Source: Capitulum mitella (taxonomy: Eukaryota > Arthropoda > Thecostraca > Pollicipedomorpha > Pollicipedidae). Taken from it: a stretch of DNA of 64,000 nt. Made by a program: the position numbers and the translations under genes. The notes beneath the pieces are model-generated. The model made no database searches and was not told where the DNA came from. It saw only the letters and a program-made list of their open reading frames with translations. Positions within the stretch are counted from its first letter, which is position 1. Each line of letters starts with the position of its first letter. The stretch is taken from contig CP099846.1 in NCBI GenBank assembly GCA_030062745.1, positions 5,270,001 through 5,334,000 on the forward strand, given 5' to 3'. Shown in pieces: positions 56,051 to 64,000 of this stretch.

Positions 56051-59000
56051 AGGTAGACAACAGGGTTCCCAAAGGTACTGACACGGGGTCTGGCACCGCC
56101 GCGATCAGTGTCAAAGCACTGACACCTATCGCGATGCCTTAGAGCTACGGGATAACCTGAGATATCCTTGGTAATTAGACTTTACTTTTGTCATATGTGG
56201 AAAACTGCATCAGGAATACTAAAAATGTCCCGACGCTGCGCCGTTTAATAACGGAGTTGTAGGCTGAAACAGGGCTGAGCAAGTAGGACCACTTAGCACA
56301 GTCTCGACATGTACTGATGGGAGCGGACAATACTGCCTACTCCGATGGTTTGTGCGATTATCTTTCCTGTTAACCATGCTGCAATAATGTGCTTTCTTCA
56401 TCTCGTGCTGTAATTCCAGCACAAATTTGATACTTAAAATTCGTAAAACGCTCCGTATCTTAACCCACCACGGCCCCACATGACGGGAAGGCCAGTAGCG
56501 TGACCAATGGCCGCAGAACTCTGGAAAAAGCCAGCCCATGACACTGACACACGTGCTCTTTGACAGGGAGTCACAACGACCTCAACCATGATGAACAATG
56601 CTCAACATGAAGAATCCTGCCCTTTCTCTACATATATTAAATCAACCTCAACAATGCCTTGTGGAGGTTAAGTCTGTAGGATTAATTGTCTGTAGTATTA
56701 ACAACCCAAAGCATTCACGCTCGATGCTGCTTCAACCAAGGTCAAATGAGGTCAGGGAATGGCAATGCAAGATTTGAAGATGGAGCATACAAAACCAGTT
56801 GGTAAGTTGAACACACATATCAAAGGACATGGAAACTAGGCCAAGGCAACAAAGCCGCTACCCACTGTCAATGTGTGGAGATGAGCAACTCTACCTATTG
56901 TCCAAATCTCCCCAATCATTTTTTGATGAAAATTTGCTTGACTTTAATTAACTGGCCTTGGATGACCTCACATGACCCTGCCTGGCCCATTGACACTGAA
57001 GGGCATATTATGCTATCTTCCACAATTAAGTTTTAGCTAACCAGGATTTATTGTGTTCCACTGAAAAACAAGGCATTTTCCAACCCTGACAAGGATAAAT
57101 ATTAGTTAACCAGACCAAGGTCAACTTCACCTTGCAGTACAGAAGTTGAAGATACAGACTATCCCCTTCCCCAGAAAAAATGTGATCAGTTGAACAGATC
57201 AGAAGATAATAAGAAATGTGCTTCACACAAGGCAAATATTTGGAGAGCCACCAGCACATGCACCTGCATGCAGTGCTTGGTTGGGCTGAAAATGGGATAG
57301 AGAATCATGTGGAAGGGTGTGGTACAGGTGTAAAATAAGCTGAAAATGGCTATTTCTTTTACTGCAGTATAATCACACCTTCAATGAGTTTAAAATAATG
57401 ACTATTTCTTTTACTGCAGTATAATCACACCTTCATTGAGTTTAAAATAAGATGTGTCTTGGCAGCAAAATCTGCCATTTTTAGTGACAATCATAAGTAA
57501 TGCTGGAAACAAAAGAAAATCACAGTTATGCATCAGACCCTTGCTTGTACAGTGACAGCAGAGCAATGTATTACCTTGATTTAGAAACAACTAAGAGCAA
57601 CTGGACCAGTACTTTCAATTTTTTACTGCTGCAAAGCCATTTGATCAAGACAAACATAGATGCACTGAGTAGTGAGAGAGACAGGATTGTACCTGGTTCT
57701 GAATCATACGGAATGAACACTAAATTAACACCTCTCTGAAGACACCCAAATTTTTTCCTAATGTATCCATTCTTTGAATATCATTTTTTGACCTGTTGCA
57801 TTGGACAACAAAGCTATTTAAGGAGATCATAGCAGTGATATTACTACTACTCTGCTGGCTAACACAATGATAGACACCAAACATTTTATCCTGTCTTTTT
57901 TCTGGTTAAGCCAGCTGTGTTTCAGTGTCTAAGAAGTCCATCTCAATTTATGCTTAATGCAGTCACTTATGCTTAGTGCTTAATGTTGTGAGCCTCATCA
58001 CCCCAAGAGGCAACCAGTACCATCTGGCCAAAACTACTACATGTGACAAGGCACCATAAACCTTGAAAGCAAACTCAGCATTCTTGCAATGGCCAAGGGG
58101 ATGCAGAGATGAACAATGAAGAGCACATGTGTCAGGTGCCAGTTAACAAGTCTCCAGATAAATGCTAATGCACATATGATAATATCTGAACAATAACCAA
58201 GGGTCAGACTGCCATAGGATGGGTGTACAGAATTGTGGAAGATGTGAGAGACTGGGATGCTATGAGATGCAGGAGGCAGTTCAGTAAGTCAGTTCAGTTC
58301 CATTAGTTTAATGTGCAGAGAAAGAGTTCTAAATTTCAAAACATTTGTGATTGTAGCCACTGGTTTGGGTAAGTGCAACACAATGACTGGAATACACTTC
58401 AGTCTGTTTATCACACTCATGAGAAGTTAGATACAAAAAATAAATGGCAAAAATTATATAACTGAAATGTGAAATTTCCCATTCTTTCACAGATGTTTAG
58501 TCACCTGCCATGCAAGTGAAGTACAAACAATTTTTGATATTTTTTCCATCTCAAATTGGACAACACAGAATGAATACTCCAAATGATCCTGATTTTCATT
58601 CTTTGTACTGAGACCCAAGTTTATGCCACTGGGATGCTTGCAGCTGAGACATTCAGACAGGCTCCACCACGACTGCAAGACTCCCTGGTTCAACTCTGCG
58701 TAAATGACACCAAGGAAGTGAGGAAGGCCTTACAAAAACACAGGACCACATCCTTCATAGGACAAGACTGGTGATGGAGCTTACAAAAGGGAGCTGATCC
58801 AGAACAAGTCAACAGGATCATCCCCCTACACTTAACAATGCAAAATGGTTACTTTCTGATTGAAGGGTGTTATTTAATAACATAAGCATTCCCACGAAAA
58901 TGGATAAATTTAGAAGCACAAAACTAAACCCTTCTTTTCAAAGCAACAAACTAATGCTGACCATTTCTCCAAAGTGGTTTTGCATCTTCCATAATGGTGA

Positions 59001-60631
59001 GCTGAATCCCACCATGCCAGAAAGATATTATCTCCCTGACAAGTAACATTATCTTTAAGACTCCATCCAGATGTTGCAATATCATGGCTCCCACTTGTAG
59101 AGAGTTCTAAAAATAATAGGTATTCCCAGCAGGGGAACAGCCAGGATTTTCTTACACCAGGGCCTAGAGCTGGGTGTGAACTGAAATCACACAAAAACCA
59201 CCTGCCAGGAAGATGGTGTGCAGTGGTCTTCAAAAAATGTGGGCCTAACAACTGTGACTGTGATTACTAAGCATATTTCTGGTAAATTTTTATATGCATT
59301 ACCACAAACAGAATGCTTGCTACAGAACTATTAGCGCTGCACTGACAAAAACAAAATTAACAGTTTCTCCTCCACTCAGTCACCACTAACATTTCCAGTA
59401 ATCTCACAGATATGGCATGCTCATGTTGCTTTTCATTATGCTACAGGCAGCAGGAACAACATTTATCATGAAAGACAAACTCAATCAAATCATGCTAATT
59501 GGATCACATTCTACTAAATCTTCAGTACTCTTTAACAATCGCTATGGTGAGCAGCTTATCACAGCGGTGCCCTCAAATAATATTAATAATAATGCGATGT
59601 GTCTTTATAGCCAAGGGGACTCTGCAATATTACAGCAATGGAACTACGCCATGACAAAGCAAGACACGGCTCAGTAAAAGTCGTTCATTGCGCAATATGG
59701 ACTAAGTAAAATCGAGTCAGGCCAAGTCGCTGCCGACCTTGAGTACATTACCGACAGTTCTGAATAAACTGCACAAAACTTACCTTTGTCTGCTATTCGA
59801 AAAGCCACCTTTGTTATGCAAGTCAGAACCTCCAAGGTCGCGTTCTCCCACTGCGGATGTTATGTTCCAGCGCGAGGATCGACAGCCTTGAACGCGCAGC
59901 TGATAAGTCTACAGCTGATGAACAACTATCAGCTGCTGGGAGCAGAAAGTTTTTCTTTTGTAGGATAATGACGTTAATACCAAATGGATACACTGGGTTT
60001 GACAGATTCAGACTCATTTCAGATAGGTATAGGAGCACAAACCACATTATTTAGAACCGCTCAAAATCATCTCAAAGATTCGAACAATGCAGACGACCCA
60101 AGCCCGTAAAACTTATGGTTTTCCAGTCCGTTTTTGACAAAGCTGTTTAATTAGTTCTGTCGGACAGATTCTGCTGTCATTGCATCAAACTTTTGTTTCC
60201 TTAGAAATGACCATTTCCTTGGGTCTTTTCCTGATCATTGCGAAAGCTGGTATGACTTCCGAACTTTCGCGTTGATAGGGCATTGACCCTACTGTCCCTG
60301 TCGGCATCTTACGCATGCAAGGCTGCATGATCGTACGTGTTAAATCGTCACGCGGTTACGTCCGTTAAGTTGAGTTCCGCGAAGTTTCCACAATTCCACA
60401 TTTTTAGACGTAAGTGTAAGAGCGTAAGATTGGGACATGTCCCCCCCCCTCCATGTCTGAAAACTTATTCTCCCATATGGGAGAAACGTCTTTGGCACTC
60501 ACCTCACTTTTTGGGAATGCTCCTACGTACTTGCTTTCAGCTACAGTTACGTACCGCCAGAAATTGTCAGAAACTCATGCCAGGTGCAACATAGGTATGC
60601 TAAGGCTACGAATCATGCAGGCTCGGAAGGC

Positions 60632-60750
60632 ATGGTCAGGAGGCCTTCAGCCCCCCAACTTTTTTGAAATTTAACATTGACCCTATGGGCGCTGACTGGA
60701 AAGGATTGACCCAAAATGCTTCTCGCCCCTTCCCCCCAACTGAAGAAGAG
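60632..60750 (-). repeat. Dispersed repeat, copy 2 (inverted relative to 11.2 kb)
   Basis: Reverse complement of 11160-11275 with scattered changes. Both share AGAAGCATTTTGGG, CCATAGGGTCA and AAATTTCAAAAAAG. Confidence 0.7.
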
Positions 60751-62069
60751 TTTCCGTGCCCGTGCGACGAGTCCATCATTCTTTTTAAGGTCAAATTCAA
60801 GGTCGAACGACGGGAACCACGATGACTCAAAAACCTGCATGAACTCATACTTGGAAATGGTGCGCAAAAACAATGTTTCTACAGCAGGTAACGGTTCCGT
60901 TCTTAACCATAAGTGTAATCTCTGCGTGCAGGTACGGCGGAGGCTACTTCTGTGTGGGGGTGGGGGAAGGAGGGTAAACCGTTTGTAGATCCACCCGCCC
61001 CATTCGGCGGAACTTAAAGTATCCATAAATTCTGCTTTCTCTTCGTATTTCGGTCACTTTGTTTTAGATCCAGGCCAGGCATGACAAGAAATAATGTGAC
61101 GAAATTATGGTGATGATGATCAACGAATCATTGGAGTCTCCACTGTCCTTTGGTAGAATGTTTTTAGTCTGTGATGAGGTCTTATTAATTTACCACATGA
61201 TTTACACATGAACCAGATGAACGCAAAAACATAGCGCCTCATTTGATAAAGGTGGTTTGGTCTGGTGCGCTGAGGGTGCGAAACGTGCCTCCTAAACAGT
61301 AATGTTTTCCACGCTTTTTATCTGATGTCTTGCCGTTTGCGACAGTACTTCATATGATTTAGTGTGCTGGAAAGACTAGGACGGCAGTCTGCAAGTGAAT
61401 GTTTTAAAATGACTTCATCGGACTTGCATGCATGTAGGACACAGCTGACAAAAAATCAAAGCTTCATAAAGATATCTTGAGCGTCAGTCAAGATTATTCA
61501 AGTCAGTAGCGCAGCCCGGATTTATTTTGGGGGGGAGGCTCAGAGATTGACGAAACCCCAAAACTGAGAGGGCCCCTTGAGAATTGCGATGCCTCCATGG
61601 CTAGAATGCTAGGGGTACTTAATACTTATATTTCAGTGTCATTAGGAATGAATGTACCGGACAGCGGGAAAATATATGAAGATTTAATGTTTATCACCTC
61701 TGGCCCACGCTGTGCGAGGTTTCGAACTGCCTCTTTTTTTATCCACTGGTGCATCCTGAATTTCAGAGACTCTGAAAATTCCACAGGTTAATTATACGGG
61801 CAGCGCCATGCGAGTTACTTGTGTTTTACGGCGCAGGGACGAAATTTGATTGTGCTGTCCAGGGATTTTTCCGAGACCATACACCCTGACCCTTAGCCTG
61901 AACCGCAGGTAGGTATGCTTTAGCAGTACATAGCAATTGTCATGGATTAGGAAATGTGAATAATTCAGTCAATGTAAAAAATACACAAACACAACGATCA
62001 GGGCAAAATGCCTTTAGGCTTAGTTTACCACATTTCGACGATACATCGGTCTGATCCGGTTTTCACGTG

Positions 62070-62071
<2 letters not shown>

Positions 62072-62121
<50 letters not shown>
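62072..62121. repeat. (AT)n microsatellite
   Basis: About 25 uninterrupted AT dinucleotides. Confidence 0.95.
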
Positions 62122-62126
<5 letters not shown>

Positions 62127-62236
62127 CTGGGCTTCCTTCCCGACATGTCGACATGGTAGCGTAGCCGGGGGGGGGAGTCCTAGGGACCCTGGGCCCTGGG
62201 ATCCCGAGATTTTTCGAGGGTCCCCCTGACATTGGC

Positions 62237-63447
62237 TTAACCCTATAACCAGCAGGGGGGGCTGAATCCGCCCCCCTCGGGTTTTTTGCTTGCGAATTCC
62301 AGGCTTTTTAACGCAGCTTCACGAAATTTGCTGACTTTTTCTAGCTCTTTTTTCTACGTGCCGTGAGAAAATTTCAAAATTCTATTTTGCTCAGGAGCGG
62401 AGCCAGGCAACGTTTTTGGGAGGCACCTCAGGCAATTTTTGGCCTTGCTGAAGGTAAAAGGAAAATGTCTGCCAAAACAGCCTTTTTAAGATGGAACTTA
62501 AAACTTTATATGGATATATAGGTTAGTAGTTGGGCAATGTGCAGATGCAATTTTGTTTATCTGAAGTTGTTTTACAAGGTCAAGTCAAGGTCAAAAGTCA
62601 AAGCTTGTTTTTTCGCAATAATTCCGGCGCCGTTTTTTCAAATGCCAAACCCGGAATATATATGACGTAGAACAATGCCTTCTACTTGTGTACCAAGTTT
62701 CAGCTTGATATCAGGTCGGGTCACGGAGCTATGACCTAAAATGTCAGTGCTCGTACCCTATATCGCAATAGCCATGAAATGAAATTTTTGAAATAGACTG
62801 AATTCAAATGATTGAAAACATTTACAGATAATATTAAATGCAAACGAAATCATTCCAAGTGACCCCAAGGTCACTGGAGATGATTTAAGGTCAAAGGTCA
62901 CAAGTTGATCTGAGAAACGTGTGACCATGACAGTTCCCCTTTTTCATGTCCCTGACAGCGCCTATGCTAACATTATACAAACATTGTAATGCGATTTGTA
63001 CTTCTCTAGCATAACACAACTAGCAGAAGCCAAAAAAGTGTTTTTGCCTCTTTTGTTCATTCAGTTGTCAGAAAACTAGTCCTATTTTTGGAACGCTGTG
63101 AACGCCCATGAATTTTCTCAAAATTTCAGATTTGCGGGCCCATGGTAAAAGCCCTATCCATAATCTCTCGATTCATGCCAGTTTCATCGAAATCGGTCGA
63201 TAAACAACGGAGTTATAAGAAGTCCAATAGTACCCGCGATTTTGACATTTTTTTCCCCCTGTATCCACAAATTTCAAAATTTTGAAAATTTCTTTTTTAG
63301 AAAAATGTAGTTCATGTCACGGCAAATCGATTGCCGTTTGTTGCGATAAAATCGGACGAGTAGTTCTCGACATCTGAGGGGGAGGGGCCAAATCCACCCC
63401 CTGCCGGGAATCGACCATACCGTCTAGCCCTCCGGGAATAGGGTTAA
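62237..63447. mobile_element. Non-autonomous piggyBac-like element
   Basis: The element 62241-63443 begins CCCTATAACC and ends GGAATAGGG, and it is flanked on both sides by TTAA (62237-62240 and 63444-63447). TTAA target duplication plus CCCT/AGGG termini is the piggyBac signature. G-rich/C-rich subterminal blocks (about 62252-62278 and 63376-63405) are roughly inverted. The 1.2-kb interior holds GGTCA-rich text but no transposase frame. Confidence 0.55.
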
Positions 63448-63951
63448 AGGGGCCCCCTGGCCAGGGAGGACAAATCTACTCCTCCGCAAAGGACCCCCAG
63501 ACCCCAGGCAAAGACCTTTCTGACAGATAGCGGGATGCCCTCTGACCGGAAAAGGTAAGTGGGTACCCCGGCATGTACTTATCAAAAGGCGAATACCGCA
63601 AAGGATGCTCCTCTGCAAAGGAGCCGCCAACCAGGAAAGCCTGCCATGGGATGATGTCGGTGTGTCGGGAAGGTCCCATGAAGGACGCCTGGCATTTGCC
63701 CAAAGAGGCCCCCTGGCTGGGAAAAGCAAATCCATTCTACCGCAAAGGGCCCCTGTTCCCGGCAAAGACCCCTCTGGCCGGTAGCAGGATGCCCCCTGAA
63801 AGGTGTCCCTCGGAAAGGGAAGTTGAACCCCAAAATATACCTGCCAAAAGGCATGTGCGAAGACAGGAAAGGATGCTCTGCAACGGAGCCGCTAGCCAGC
63901 AAAGGTCCTCCCACCAGAGATGGTGTAGGTGTGTCGGGAAGGGAGCCCCAG
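63448..63951. repeat. Tandem duplication of about 255 bp
   Basis: Two diverged copies, about 63448-63700 and 63701-63951, share the order GGCCCCCTGGC, GCAAAG, CGGGATGCCC, AAAGGATGCTC, GGAGCCGC and GGTGTGTCGGGAAGG. Open frames on both strands are by-products. A third copy may continue beyond the window. Confidence 0.8.
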
Positions 63952-64000
63952 TGACGTAACATAAGCCAAAGAACCTAGGGTTCTTATCATCTAAGCTCTA

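Larger units (their letters stand above)
56060..62236. other. AT-rich intergenic DNA
   Basis: No gene is supported. Minor features are a 51-bp tandem duplication near 57345-57450 (TTTCTTTTACTGCAGTATAA in both copies) and the inverted dispersed repeat at 60.6 kb. A plus-strand frame at 58583-58774, with FRQAPPRLQDSLVQLCVNDT, follows an acceptor-like TTGCAG but matches no family I know. It might be an isolated exon or relic. Confidence 0.5.

Overview
This is a eukaryotic, animal nuclear genomic window. Three multi-exon protein-coding genes can be assembled from it with GT/AG splice sites and consistent codon phases. Exons are mostly short (90-280 bp) and very GC/CpG-rich. Introns are full of minisatellites, and intergenic DNA is AT-richer and full of transposon relics. 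The protein families are conserved across animals. The sequence style suggests an invertebrate, perhaps an arthropod such as a crustacean, but I cannot fix the species.

Layout. Positions 1-5.4 kb are intergenic with degenerate repeats. The NDUFAF6 gene (mitochondrial complex I assembly factor, 331 aa, 6 coding exons) lies on the minus strand at 5468-9891. A 262-bp gap separates its start codon from that of a ZCCHC14-type gene on the plus strand (10154-39927, 11 coding exons found, at least 847 aa), so the two probably share a bidirectional promoter. The ZCCHC14-type gene has a 22-kb first coding intron. It holds CpG-rich islands, several minisatellites, a 1.45-kb inverted repeat, a small MITE family and two dead mariner transposases. 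The gene then continues as compact exons for a PX-like domain, a split SAM domain, a proline-rich region and a CCHC zinc knuckle. ATG9 (autophagy scramblase, 753 aa, 14 coding exons) follows on the minus strand (42287-53523), tail-to-tail with the ZCCHC14-type gene. Beyond 54 kb lie a truncated LINE, a GC-rich open reading frame of unknown status, about 6 kb of AT-rich DNA, a piggyBac-like non-autonomous element and a 255-bp tandem duplication at the right edge.

The three genes are housekeeping genes with no shared pathway that I can infer. Their only visible functional link is structural: one shared promoter gap and one convergent 3' end.

The most unusual feature is a recurring pattern in which minisatellites sit exactly at splice sites or exon ends, in all three genes. 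In one case (35.0 kb) a 48-bp unit carries the exon end and its 5' splice site, giving five GTCAGT donors (plus a sixth, decayed one). They are spaced by 16 codons with the frame open throughout, which could produce length-variable isoforms.
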